This document shows, one piece after another, positions 16,615 to 24,543 of a stretch of DNA of 34,597 nucleotides. The DNA is from Candidatus Peregrinibacteria bacterium (GTDB lineage Bacteria > Patescibacteriota > Gracilibacteria > UBA1369). The notes beneath the pieces were generated by a model that did no database searches, was not told the origin of the DNA, and saw only the letters and a list, made by a program, of their open reading frames with translations. The stretch covers positions 1-34,597 of the forward strand of contig WJJQ01000039.1 of assembly GCA_014729615.1 (NCBI GenBank), in the 5' to 3' direction. Every line of letters begins with the position of its first letter. Within the stretch, counting starts at the first letter, position 1. Position numbers and translations under genes: made by a program.

Positions 16615-17142
16615 TTAAGCTTCAAATTCAAAAATGCTACGATGTTTGAATCCAAATAATCTTAAATAAGCAGATAAAACCGGTAAATCTATTTTTTTGT
16701 TATATTTTCTTACATTTGAATTATAATCATCGGTCAAAGCTTCAATTTCTCTGTTAATTTTTTTAAACTGACTTTGTATTGATAAAAAACCAACACTTTT
16801 TTGAATTGATTCTGACTGACCGCAATACTCCCATAATTGATGTAAAAGATTGCTGATTTTCAAATCGGCATGAACTTTTTTTGGTATATCATCAAGAATT
16901 GACCAAGAAAGTCGTCTACTTTCAATTACTTCCTTAAATAATTTATTATTAACCACTCCTTTTTTTTTCATTATTTCAATCAAAGAAGGAATTTTATCAA
17001 GTCTTATATTTAACTTTTCCAAAAGGGAAAACCATTCAAGATTAAGATCATTTCTGTACCCTCTAAATTGAACGAATATGAAAGTGCCGACTAAAAGTAG
17101 CGACAATAAAACCAAAGAAACGATCAATAATAATGTGTCCAT
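16615..17142 (-). CDS. LemA family-like membrane protein
   Basis: A 175-residue protein with one N-terminal membrane helix (about 4-26) and a long helical domain outside or facing the cytoplasm. The LemA pattern is recognisable though diverged: a segment ending LNIRLDKIPSLIEIMKKKG (family 'RxdLiPnLv'), EVIESRR (family 'vxxAR'), QSQFKKINREIEALTDDYN (family 'LxxtEnxiaxaRxxYN'), and YNKKIDLPVLSAYLRLFGF (family 'YNxxixxFPxxxxaxxfGf'). Function of LemA proteins is not settled. It lies 35 bp downstream of the PH-domain gene on the same strand and may be the last gene of the ftsW operon. Confidence 0.6.
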   Translation of the reverse strand: MDTLLLIVSLVLLSLLLVGTFIFVQFRGYRNDLNLEWFSLLEKLNIRLDKIPSLIEIMKKKGVVNNKLFKEVIESRRLSWSILDDIPKKVHADLKISNLLHQLWEYCGQSESIQKSVGFLSIQSQFKKINREIEALTDDYNSNVRKYNKKIDLPVLSAYLRLFGFKHRSIFEFEA

Positions 17143-17177
17143 AATTTTTTTTATTTTCTTAAATTATACCATAAAAA

Positions 17178-17888
17178 TTAATTTCTCCACTCACCATTTT
17201 GAACCGTTGATGTAAAACTGTTTTCCTCAACCACTTCGCCCGCCGTGGTTTTCTTTACATTTTTATGCTTTCTTTCAGCCATTTCACGGTTTGCTTTAAC
17301 GTCGTACAATTTGTGTTCTTCTGCGTAAGAAACTGTTTTAACTTCACGTTCCTCCTTTGTTTTTTCATCAAAGGCCTCATTCCTTACTCTGTTTACAAGT
17401 CTAAAATGAAAATCAGGATTTGGTACATTATGAATAGTTATTAAATCAGGGCCAAAAGCGTTAAAAATAAGTTCTCCATAGCCGAGAATGTTTTTGAAAA
17501 GACCGACCTGTTGCTTTTGTATATCCTGAATCCTTTTCATGTAAACGGATTCGTGATCATTTGTCAGATAAAGTGTTCTGTGAATATCGATAACTCTATG
17601 ATTGGTAATGATTACATAAGTAATATAAAACTCAAACAATCGCATAAAATAGTTATGCGTCATTACAGCGGTACCGGTGAGTGTTAAAAGAAAAAGTATC
17701 TGAAACAATGTCTCCTCAAGAGTAAACTGAGGTAGTTGCACAGCCGCGTATGTGGCCAAACTCAGAATTGCAATGAACAGAACAAATGAAAATGTTGGAC
17801 CCATGAGTGTAATCCAGTGTTTTCTAAAAAAATCGATCACTTCCTCGTCATTCATTTGGCCTTTAAAATGTTTATCCTTATTATTCAT
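17178..17888 (-). CDS. Membrane protein with bacterial PH-like domain
   Basis: A 236-residue protein with two membrane helices (about 27-50 and 62-82). These are followed by a bacterial PH/YdbS-like domain: YVIITNHRVIDIHRTLYL, MKRIQDIQKQQVGLFKNILGYG, then IHNVPNP. The 'TNxRvi...i..I.dI....G......yG.l' pattern is typical of the bPH_2 family. The C-terminal about 60 residues are charged and probably disordered. Function is unknown; such proteins often sit with cell-envelope genes, as here. Its start overlaps the 77-aa gene by 4 bp (ATGA type), implying translational coupling. Confidence 0.65.
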   Translation of the reverse strand: MNNKDKHFKGQMNDEEVIDFFRKHWITLMGPTFSFVLFIAILSLATYAAVQLPQFTLEETLFQILFLLTLTGTAVMTHNYFMRLFEFYITYVIITNHRVIDIHRTLYLTNDHESVYMKRIQDIQKQQVGLFKNILGYGELIFNAFGPDLITIHNVPNPDFHFRLVNRVRNEAFDEKTKEEREVKTVSYAEEHKLYDVKANREMAERKHKNVKKTTAGEVVEENSFTSTVQNGEWRN

Positions 17889-18118
17889 GAGTTTAATAAT
17901 GCTAAAGCTATAAAGATTGATCCGATCGTATACACTCCCATTGCGAAAATATAAAGAATAATCACATGTTTCAAATGCATTTTTCCAAACAAAAGAGTAT
18001 ATTTATGTTCTTTAAGACTATATTTTTTAACACTTATATGTAATCTCCATAAGTTTAATCCAGCAAAGATTGCGGAAATCAAAAGTACGGTAGCTATAAT
18101 TATCCAAAAAATTGTCAT
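17885..18118 (-). CDS. Small membrane protein, 77 aa
   Basis: Not recognised. It has two predicted membrane helices, residues 2-22 (TIFWIIIATVLLISAIFAGL) and 50-74, with a basic loop between (ISVKKYSLKEHKY). Start and stop both overlap neighbours by 4 bp: ATG over the TGA of the glycosyltransferase gene, and TGA over the ATG of the PH-domain gene. It is therefore a genuine coupled operon member. A role in wall or envelope assembly is suggested by context only. Confidence 0.65.
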   Translation of the reverse strand: MTIFWIIIATVLLISAIFAGLNLWRLHISVKKYSLKEHKYTLLFGKMHLKHVIILYIFAMGVYTIGSIFIALALLNS

Positions 18119-19245
18119 GCGGTTTTCTTATAAATCTCGATCGTTTCTTTTGCGGCTTTATTCCATGAATACGGGCAAATATAATCTTTACATTTTTGTT
18201 TTAGATTTTTGTTTGTTACTATTTCTATCATTGCCTTGGCTATGTTTTTCTCGTCGTTGGGTGATGCGTATATCGCGTATTGATCAATCACTTCGTGATG
18301 AACGGGGATATCTGAGGTGGCAACCGGTATTTGTCTGCAAGCGGCCTCTATTAGTGGTAGATTGAATCCTTCTTTTAAGGAAAAATTAACCAATCCCAGT
18401 GCGCCTTCATATATGTTGGACAAGTCATTTTCTTCTACAAAGCCTAATTGAATCACCTGTCCGGTACCTTCTTGCAATTCTAACGTACGCCTTTTTTTAG
18501 AATCTGTCAAATCATCATAACTTTTATACAAATTCGTATTTAATGATTTGCCACCCACAATAACCAGATTCACATCGAAATTGTCCGCCACCTCATTATT
18601 AAATGCTGAAACCATCCTTTCAACATTTTTTCGCGCATCAAAGCCGCCAACATAGAGAAGATATTTTTTTTTCAAAATCGGGAACTTCTTAATCGTGCTT
18701 TCAAATGGCACATCATTTGTTATAAAGGGAGCATTGTAGACGACATTAATTTTCTCATCTGGTACTTTACAGACCATACATATTTCTTTTTTTGATTCAT
18801 TGCTTACCGTGATAATTTTTTTTGCCTTTCTTACGGCTTTTTTTGCTTTATTATTATAAATTTGGCTTAACAATGATTTTGAATAATTTTTTTCGGTCCA
18901 TGGGATTGTGTCATGAACGGTGACTATTTCCGGGATGCTTGTTTTACCCCATTTATTTGCGGGATAGGGGATATGTATTAAATCGGCATTTACCTTTTTG
19001 AACAATTTTGGAAGCTGAACTTGCTCCCAATAAGTTTTCTTCAAACCGCCCAGAATCAGGGGTTTTTCACTCAATTCAATTATTTCGATATTTTCGGGAA
19101 ATTTCATTTGCACAGTGGCGGGCACCGCAATTTTAAATTTTATTTCGGGATTGTTATGAGCCATTTCAGAAAAAAGATATCGTGTATATTTACCGATACC
19201 CGTAAATGGTTTTGTTAAAAATCGTCCATTTACACCTACAATCAT
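18115..19245 (-). CDS. GT4-family glycosyltransferase
   Basis: A 376-residue GT-B glycosyltransferase of the GT1/GT4 group, probably acting at the cytoplasmic membrane face to add a sugar to a lipid-linked or wall glycan. The N-terminal domain starts MIVGVNGRFLTKPFTGIGKY. The C-terminal nucleotide-sugar domain has LLYVGGFDARKNVERMVSAF (family 'vGrl...KN...li.Af') and EGFNLPLIEA, the EX7E motif. The acceptor is unknown. It overlaps murG by 4 bp and the downstream small membrane gene by 4 bp, which ties it to peptidoglycan-precursor synthesis in this operon. Confidence 0.85.
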   Translation of the reverse strand: MIVGVNGRFLTKPFTGIGKYTRYLFSEMAHNNPEIKFKIAVPATVQMKFPENIEIIELSEKPLILGGLKKTYWEQVQLPKLFKKVNADLIHIPYPANKWGKTSIPEIVTVHDTIPWTEKNYSKSLLSQIYNNKAKKAVRKAKKIITVSNESKKEICMVCKVPDEKINVVYNAPFITNDVPFESTIKKFPILKKKYLLYVGGFDARKNVERMVSAFNNEVADNFDVNLVIVGGKSLNTNLYKSYDDLTDSKKRRTLELQEGTGQVIQLGFVEENDLSNIYEGALGLVNFSLKEGFNLPLIEAACRQIPVATSDIPVHHEVIDQYAIYASPNDEKNIAKAMIEIVTNKNLKQKCKDYICPYSWNKAAKETIEIYKKTA

Positions 19246-20324
19246 AGATTTTTTAATATATTAATTATGCTTTTAACAGCATTTTGTTTTTTATTTGATT
19301 TCTTTTTTTGTTTTAAAAGTTCTTCACATTTTTGCAAAAATTTAACAAGATCAAATTCATCTTCCTCCATTACAAACCCATTGTATTCATTTGCGAAAGC
19401 CAATGCATTATCTATTTGGTCTCCTCTACTCACCTTTTTACTGAGAGGGATTAAAATTGCAGGCTTATCTACTGCCATAATTTCCGCAAGGCTCATTGCG
19501 CCCGCGCGGGAAATTATTAAATCACAAGCCGCGTACAAATGTGCAAGTTCTTCTTTTACAAAGTCATAAGATATATAATTTTTTGCCAGATGTTTGTCTT
19601 CTGAGCCAAGAATTACCTCAATTTCTTTCCTATTTTTACTTTTGTCTTTACCGCAAATGTGAATGATTTCATATTTACTGAGCAACAAATCCAGATTATC
19701 CCAAATGATATCGTTTATGAATCCCGCTCCCTGACTTCCGCCCATAGCCAGCAACACTGGTTTGTTTCCGGTCAGATCAGTAATTTGCAGTCCTTTTTTT
19801 TTGTTACCGTTTGTTATTATTTTTCGCACGGGATTACCGACTACCTCGACATCTTTTTTAAAAAAGTCAGCACTTTCTTTGTAAGCCACCAAGATTTTCG
19901 ATGCGAATCTGGCACATATTCTATTTGCCAATCCCGGTACTAAATCAGACTCATGCAAAACTATTTTTTTACCAAGTACCTTGGCGGCCAAAACAACCGG
20001 AACACTTACGAATCCGCCTTTGGCAAAAACAACGTCGGTTTTAAATTTGTTTATAAAAAAGAGAGATTGAATGAAGCCAAGAAAAATAAAAATTGGATCA
20101 ATAAAATTTTTAAGCGAAAAATACCTTCTTAATTTTCCGCAAAAAATAGACTTAAATGGAATATTATTTTCCGCAGACATGACCTTTTCCATCGATTTGC
20201 GACCACCGATGTACAAAAATTTAATATCATTGTGAGACCTAAACTCTTCGATAAGGGCCAAGTTGGGCATTATATGACCTCCTGTTCCCCCGCCGGTTAG
20301 TATTAGGCGTATTTGTGTTTGCAT
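19242..20324 (-). CDS. murG: MurG: undecaprenyl-PP-MurNAc-pentapeptide GlcNAc transferase
   Basis: Converts lipid I to lipid II by adding GlcNAc from UDP-GlcNAc on the inner face of the membrane. The GT28 signature LTGGGTGGHIMPNLAL is at the N-terminus. KGGFVSVPVVLAA, LHESDLVPGLANR and ISRAGAMSLAEIMAVDKPAILIPL (split: ISRAGAMSLAEI, then PAILIPL) follow, all diagnostic for MurG. I chose the ATG at 20324 (MQTQIRLILTGG): a longer frame begins at 20357, but its extra 11 residues precede the first beta-strand and have no family counterpart. Even so the gene overlaps ftsW by 86 bp. Order ftsW-murG matches the dcw arrangement. Confidence 0.93.
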   Translation of the reverse strand: MQTQIRLILTGGGTGGHIMPNLALIEEFRSHNDIKFLYIGGRKSMEKVMSAENNIPFKSIFCGKLRRYFSLKNFIDPIFIFLGFIQSLFFINKFKTDVVFAKGGFVSVPVVLAAKVLGKKIVLHESDLVPGLANRICARFASKILVAYKESADFFKKDVEVVGNPVRKIITNGNKKKGLQITDLTGNKPVLLAMGGSQGAGFINDIIWDNLDLLLSKYEIIHICGKDKSKNRKEIEVILGSEDKHLAKNYISYDFVKEELAHLYAACDLIISRAGAMSLAEIMAVDKPAILIPLSKKVSRGDQIDNALAFANEYNGFVMEEDEFDLVKFLQKCEELLKQKKKSNKKQNAVKSIINILKNL

Positions 20325-21444
20325 ATTTTGAGATTTGTAAGAGCACGCCGACTCCAATTAATGTTGCGACCAGTGACGATCCTCCATAACTTACAAAAGG
20401 CAAGGTTAAGCCCGTTACGGGCAATAGGCCAATATTAATGGAGATATTCATGAAAGCCTGAATGACAATCCATGACGTTATACCCGAGGCTGTGAGTTGT
20501 GAAAATCGGTCCGGTGCGTTAGCCGATATAGTATACCCCCTATAACCGATAAGTGAATAAACAAGCACCACTACGAATATTCTTAAAAAGCCCAATTCTT
20601 CTGCGGATGCCGCGAAAATAAAATCATCCGACGCCTGGGGCAGCCAAAATGATTTTTGCACTCCCTGTGTCAAGCCCTTACCCCAAAAACCACCGGTACC
20701 AACGGCAATATTGGCTTGTTCGGTTTGCCAGCAATAATCCTCTCTACAGTTTTCGTTTTGGTTCATGAAAGCCTGAAAACGCTCATTTACACGGTCCACT
20801 CCCGTTATTAATACCATTGCGATTAATCCCGCGAAAAGAGCCCCCAACGCAATATGACTGAATTTTGCCCCGGCCACGAAGTACATGACAACCGCGATTC
20901 CCGCAATTACCAAAGTACTACCCAAATCGGGCTGTAATACGATCGGTAAAAGTATTATTCCCGTGACAATACAGAATGGTAAAAAGCCGTTTTGCAAGGT
21001 GCCGATTTCTTTGTTTTTCTTTTCAAACCAATAGGCCAGATAAAAAATTAAAGCCAGTTTTGCAAATTCAGTCGGTTGTAATGATGTATTAAAAATCACA
21101 ATCCAGCTTTTGGCGAAAGTTGTAAACTGCGAACCGATAATAAGTACCAAAAATAACAAAACAAGCGTTGCTCCAAAAATAAATACGGCTGATTTTTTCC
21201 AGAAACGATAGGCAATTTTACTCACCACCAACATGGCGAAAATACCTATCAACATTCTGATCAAATGATTTTTAAACAGGTAATAGCAGTCCACTCCGTT
21301 GTCGCCGCAGTTCGGGTAAAGTATGTCCGGCGCCGTTAATTGAATAGATTTCGGAACTCCGATACTCGTTATCATTATTAGTCCAAAAAGCAGTAGGCCG
21401 ATAACAAGAAATAAAAGTGTTTTGTCAGCCTGTAATTTTCGCAT
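20239..21444 (-). CDS. ftsW: FtsW-type SEDS glycan polymerase/flippase family protein
   Basis: Polytopic SEDS protein, 401 residues with about ten membrane helices, that polymerises lipid II at the division septum with a class B PBP. Recognised motifs: TSLQPTEFAKLALIFYLAYW, LLPIVLQPDLGSTLVI, GGFWGKGLTQGVQK followed by LPQASDDFIFAASAEELGF, and GLLPVTGLTLPFVSYGGSS. I prefer FtsW over RodA because murG follows directly. A probable promoter lies at 21471-21499. The C-terminal tail (TNRRGNRRSYNAQLGPYRRV) is basic and cytosolic and is encoded in DNA also used for the start of murG. Confidence 0.88.
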   Translation of the reverse strand: MRKLQADKTLLFLVIGLLLFGLIMITSIGVPKSIQLTAPDILYPNCGDNGVDCYYLFKNHLIRMLIGIFAMLVVSKIAYRFWKKSAVFIFGATLVLLFLVLIIGSQFTTFAKSWIVIFNTSLQPTEFAKLALIFYLAYWFEKKNKEIGTLQNGFLPFCIVTGIILLPIVLQPDLGSTLVIAGIAVVMYFVAGAKFSHIALGALFAGLIAMVLITGVDRVNERFQAFMNQNENCREDYCWQTEQANIAVGTGGFWGKGLTQGVQKSFWLPQASDDFIFAASAEELGFLRIFVVVLVYSLIGYRGYTISANAPDRFSQLTASGITSWIVIQAFMNISINIGLLPVTGLTLPFVSYGGSSLVATLIGVGVLLQISKYANTNTPNTNRRGNRRSYNAQLGPYRRV

Positions 21445-21470
21445 AGAATAGTACTGTAAAAAGCTTAGCT

Positions 21471-21499
21471 ATACTAACAGCCGCTTGGGTCAAAATCAA
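21471..21499 (-). promoter_or_regulatory. Probable promoter of the ftsW-murG operon
   Basis: On the minus strand TTGATT (21499-21494) and TAGTAT (21476-21471) have 17-bp spacing, about 27 bp upstream of the ftsW ATG at 21444. lspA starts divergently at 21523; no equally good plus-strand promoter was found. Confidence 0.4.
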
Positions 21500-21522
21500 T
21501 CATTAAAAGCCGTTTATCACAC

Positions 21523-21972
21523 ATGAAAAAACACTTTGCAATAACTGTTCCGCTAACACTTTCATTTTTCATTTTCGATCAATTTACAAAGTGGATCGCG
21601 GCTAACAGTTTTCGAAATCCTTTGGAAATATTTTCGTTTTTCAGACTCATTTATAGGGAAAATACCGGAATTGCATGGAGTTTGCCCGTTCCTTCCGCTT
21701 TTTTAATTCCGCTTGTAATTGCAATAATTGTTATGATCATCCATTTCGCGTATAAAAATCTGGATTTTCGCCAAAACATGTCATCCATAGTGCTTTCTTT
21801 AATTCTTGGCGGAGCAATCGGCAATCTTTACGATCGTATTACTTTGGGGTACGTAATAGATTTTATTTCGGTGGGTTCTTGGCCCGTTTTTAATCTGGCG
21901 GATACTTTTTTGGTTGTGGGGATCTTCCTTCTTATCGCGTTTTATGGTAAAATAAAAAAAGTTTCAAAATAA
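21523..21972 (+). CDS. lspA: Lipoprotein signal peptidase (signal peptidase II)
   Basis: Aspartyl protease in the membrane that cleaves prolipoprotein signal peptides before the lipidated Cys. It has 149 residues with four membrane helices. The family signatures are present: FDQFTKW in helix 1, ENTGIAWSL (family N-x-GxAFS), GGAIGNLYDRITLGYVIDFI with one catalytic Asp, and WPVFNLADTFL with the other. The presence of lspA implies lipoproteins in this organism. It starts 78 bp from the divergent ftsW and is followed 9 bp later by a membrane protein gene. No Shine-Dalgarno. Confidence 0.95.
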   Translation: MKKHFAITVPLTLSFFIFDQFTKWIAANSFRNPLEIFSFFRLIYRENTGIAWSLPVPSAFLIPLVIAIIVMIIHFAYKNLDFRQNMSSIVLSLILGGAIGNLYDRITLGYVIDFISVGSWPVFNLADTFLVVGIFLLIAFYGKIKKVSK

Positions 21973-21981
21973 AAATTAAAC

Positions 21982-22812
21982 ATGGAGGATCAGTCATACA
22001 ACATGAATAATAATCAAACTTCAACTGAAGGCGATATTTCGTTTGGCCCCCGGAATTTGAGTTTTCTGCAGCTTGTGTTAAAAACTTTTGCCGGATTGGG
22101 TGGAGGTTTGGCCGGCGCTGCCATTATGGTTTTAATTTTTATTGGTGCTTCATCGATTTTGGGCCCGGTTTTGGAACCAATTTTGCAAAATGGAACAGAA
22201 GGAGAAGTGGATTTTATTTTCGTGGTCGTTATTATGGTCATGGTGTTAATGACATCAATAGTTTCAAGTATGTTGTCAACGTTGCTTTTGGCTTTCACTG
22301 AAAGAGAAAGGTATACGCGTATTACAACTACAATGATGCAGGTATTTCTTATTAACTTGGTAATTTTTCTTTTTGTATTACCGATTTACCTTACCGTAAC
22401 ATCGGTGGGCTATGATTTAATGGGCTATGCGGCGGGCCTGCAAATCATTGTGGGAGCCTTGGCCAGCGCGCTTATTCTGGAACTAATTCATGATTATAAA
22501 TATTCACTGCTTGCGGTTTACAGCACGGTACTGGCCATTTTAGTGGGAACCGGGGCAAATTATCTGATTTATTACATTAGTGGGAATGCAACAATACTCT
22601 TGTTTACGGCCATTCCAATTATTTGGCTTCTAATAGGTTTCTTCCAGGCAATTGTCGCCATGTTTTATTACTGGGTTTGGCAAACCTGGGGTTCAGATTT
22701 TTTGGCAAGCGAAATGTCTTATGGAAACGATTACGGTGAAATGCCGGAGCCGGAACCCGAGGAATTGTTGCCGCCTGATGAAGAAGGAAGAGATTTCCTG
22801 AGCAATGGTTAA
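21982..22812 (+). CDS. Multipass membrane protein, 276 aa, unknown function
   Basis: Not recognised. A polar N-terminus (1-25) precedes about six membrane helices between residues 32 and 240, rich in Ala, Gly, Ile, Val and Leu (Yip1-like in general appearance, without a confident match). The C-terminal tail (about 245-276) is very acidic and proline-rich: EMPEPEPEELLPPDEEG. It is co-directional with lspA at 9 bp distance, so they are likely co-transcribed. The 3' end overlaps aroE convergently by 4 bp, with no room for a dedicated terminator. Confidence 0.6.
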   Translation: MEDQSYNMNNNQTSTEGDISFGPRNLSFLQLVLKTFAGLGGGLAGAAIMVLIFIGASSILGPVLEPILQNGTEGEVDFIFVVVIMVMVLMTSIVSSMLSTLLLAFTERERYTRITTTMMQVFLINLVIFLFVLPIYLTVTSVGYDLMGYAAGLQIIVGALASALILELIHDYKYSLLAVYSTVLAILVGTGANYLIYYISGNATILLFTAIPIIWLLIGFFQAIVAMFYYWVWQTWGSDFLASEMSYGNDYGEMPEPEPEELLPPDEEGRDFLSNG

Positions 22813-23618
22813 TTATTTAAGCTCGTTAAAAGAGCTTCTTCCATTTTTTCGGTACGCGGTTTTTTCCCAAACCATATTTCAAATTGTTTTTCACCTTGAT
22901 AAAGCAGCATCTTATATCCGGGGACAATTCTGCATTCAGCTCTTTTGGCTTCTCTGACAAGTTTAGTTTCAATGGGATTGTAAACTATGTCCATAACTAT
23001 CATACCTTTTTTAAAGTAATCGGGGTCCACCAGTGAAGCGTTTATGTTCGGATACATTCCAACAGAAGTAGTTTGAATTAAAACATGTGCGGGATATTTA
23101 AAAATATTAGACAAAGTGTCGGCCTGGCAGCCTAGTTTGTCGGCCAAAGCCTGGGCTCGTTCTAGCGTCCGGTTTAAAATTGCCACTCTGGCTCCCGATT
23201 GCACGCAGCCATATGCTACGGCCGCGGCGGCTCCACCCGCTCCCAGTATTACAACAAATTTCCCTTCACAATCCTTTCCTACAAATTCCATTGCGCGAGT
23301 TGCGCCAATCCAATCTGTATTGTAGCCCTTAAGTTTACCATTTACATTATGCACAGTATTTACAGCCCCAATAGCGGCTGCATGTTTATCAATCGAGTCC
23401 AGAAAAGGAATAATTTTTTCCTTGTGAGGAATAGTAACGGAAAGCCCTTTAATGGGAATATCGTTTACATCTTTTTTTATAAAATTTTCCAGTTCTTCCG
23501 GAGCTATTTGAAAAAGTCTATACTCATCATCCATATTGTATTCATAAAATGCCGCCTCAAACATTTGAGGCGACATAGAATGTTTAATTGGATACCCTAC
23601 AACTCCGTATAAACTCAT
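22809..23618 (-). CDS. aroE: Shikimate dehydrogenase
   Basis: NADP-dependent reduction of 3-dehydroshikimate to shikimate in the chorismate pathway, 269 residues. Motifs: GVVGYPIKHSMSPQMFEAAF at the N-terminus, GLSVTIPHKEKI with the catalytic Lys, GAVNTVHN, GYNTDWIGA with the catalytic Asp, the Rossmann loop VILGAGGAAAAVAYG, NRT, and a C-terminal GYKMLLYQGEKQFEIW. It starts directly after the stop of the SPFH gene (23619), so it is coupled. No other aro gene is in the window; a lone aroE in a reduced genome could serve a partial pathway or a quinate/shikimate-like substrate. Confidence 0.93.
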   Translation of the reverse strand: MSLYGVVGYPIKHSMSPQMFEAAFYEYNMDDEYRLFQIAPEELENFIKKDVNDIPIKGLSVTIPHKEKIIPFLDSIDKHAAAIGAVNTVHNVNGKLKGYNTDWIGATRAMEFVGKDCEGKFVVILGAGGAAAAVAYGCVQSGARVAILNRTLERAQALADKLGCQADTLSNIFKYPAHVLIQTTSVGMYPNINASLVDPDYFKKGMIVMDIVYNPIETKLVREAKRAECRIVPGYKMLLYQGEKQFEIWFGKKPRTEKMEEALLTSLNN

Positions 23619-24422
23619 TTAAGCTTTTTTATTTAACGCTTTTGTTTCCACTCCCGTTTTTTCACCCCATTGTTCAACAGCTCTCAATATTTCAATCGGC
23701 ATCATCCAGATTGTTGTATTTGATTGATCCGATGAAAGGTCATTAACTGATTGTAATGTTCTTAAATGTAAAGCTCCGGTCGCGGATGAAAGCATGTTAG
23801 CCGCTTTAACCATGTTTTCAGCAGCCATAACTTCACCTTCCGCCTTAATAACCACGGCTCTTCTTTCACGTTCAGCTTCGGCTTCTTTTGCGATTGTACG
23901 TTTAAGGTCTTGCGGTATTACAATATCTTTTAAATCAAGGTTTTCCACTTTAATTCCCCATGGATCAGTTGCTTTATCAACCACTTCCTGAATACCCTGT
24001 GAAATTTCCGCTCTGTTCTTTAACAATTCATCCAATGTCACGCGCCCGATGGCGTTACGCATTGTAACCTGAGCCAACTGACTGATGGCATAATAAAAGT
24101 TTTCCACTTCAAGAACGGCTTTTTCAGCGGCAACAATTTTATAATATATAACCGCGTTAATCCCCACCGGAATATTATCTTTGGTAATTGCTTCTTGTTC
24201 AGGCACGTCAACCGTTTTTGTTCTAATATCGACTTTTCGCATTATCTGAAGAACGGGGATAATGATTCTCCATCCCGGTGCTTTGGTATTCGTATATTTA
24301 CCCAACGTAAATGTAACTCCGCGTTCGTATTGATTTACTTGTCTGATTATAGCAAGCAGAATAACAACAGCCACAATAAGAATAGGTCCGCTGAAAATGG
24401 TAAATAAGATTGTTTCTCCCAT
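23619..24422 (-). CDS. SPFH/stomatin (band 7) family membrane protein
   Basis: A 267-residue stomatin/prohibitin-like membrane scaffold. It has one N-terminal membrane helix (about 5-25) and a band 7 domain with NQYERGVTFTLGKYTNTKAP, RTKTVDVPEQEAITKDNIPV and the helix ISQLAQVTMRNAIGRVTLDE. A coiled-coil stretch rich in Ala and Glu (EAEAERERRAVVIKAEGEV) follows. Such proteins oligomerise in membrane microdomains and often regulate proteases. No NfeD partner is adjacent, which is unusual for one stomatin subtype. It is the first gene of a pair with aroE and has its own candidate promoter. Confidence 0.88.
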   Translation of the reverse strand: MGETILFTIFSGPILIVAVVILLAIIRQVNQYERGVTFTLGKYTNTKAPGWRIIIPVLQIMRKVDIRTKTVDVPEQEAITKDNIPVGINAVIYYKIVAAEKAVLEVENFYYAISQLAQVTMRNAIGRVTLDELLKNRAEISQGIQEVVDKATDPWGIKVENLDLKDIVIPQDLKRTIAKEAEAERERRAVVIKAEGEVMAAENMVKAANMLSSATGALHLRTLQSVNDLSSDQSNTTIWMMPIEILRAVEQWGEKTGVETKALNKKA

Positions 24423-24452
24423 CTTTGATTGAGTTAATAATAAATGAAAACT

Positions 24453-24487
24453 AAAGCCATTTTAGATGGCTTTTGAAACACAATCAA
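24453..24487 (-). promoter_or_regulatory. Candidate SPFH promoter with overlapping hairpin
   Basis: On the minus strand TTGATT (24487-24482) and TAAAAT (24464-24459) have 17-bp spacing. The inverted repeat AAAGCCAT/ATGGCTTT (24453-24460 and 24466-24473) spans the -10 region, so it may be an operator or a 5'-UTR hairpin. Confidence 0.4.
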
Positions 24488-24492
24488 GAAAG

Positions 24493-24521
24493 TTGTTAAA
24501 TTAGTAAAAATTTGGTATAAT
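24493..24521 (+). promoter_or_regulatory. Sigma70-type promoter of the MscS gene
   Basis: TTGTTA (24493-24498) and a perfect TATAAT (24516-24521) are 17 bp apart, 22 bp before the ATG at 24544. It is divergent from the SPFH promoter. Confidence 0.65.
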
Positions 24522-24543
24522 AATAGGATATTTATAGACAAAA

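Noticed and set aside
20325..20357. Longer MurG start
   Set aside because: The extra 11 residues precede the first beta-strand, have no family match and deepen the overlap with ftsW.
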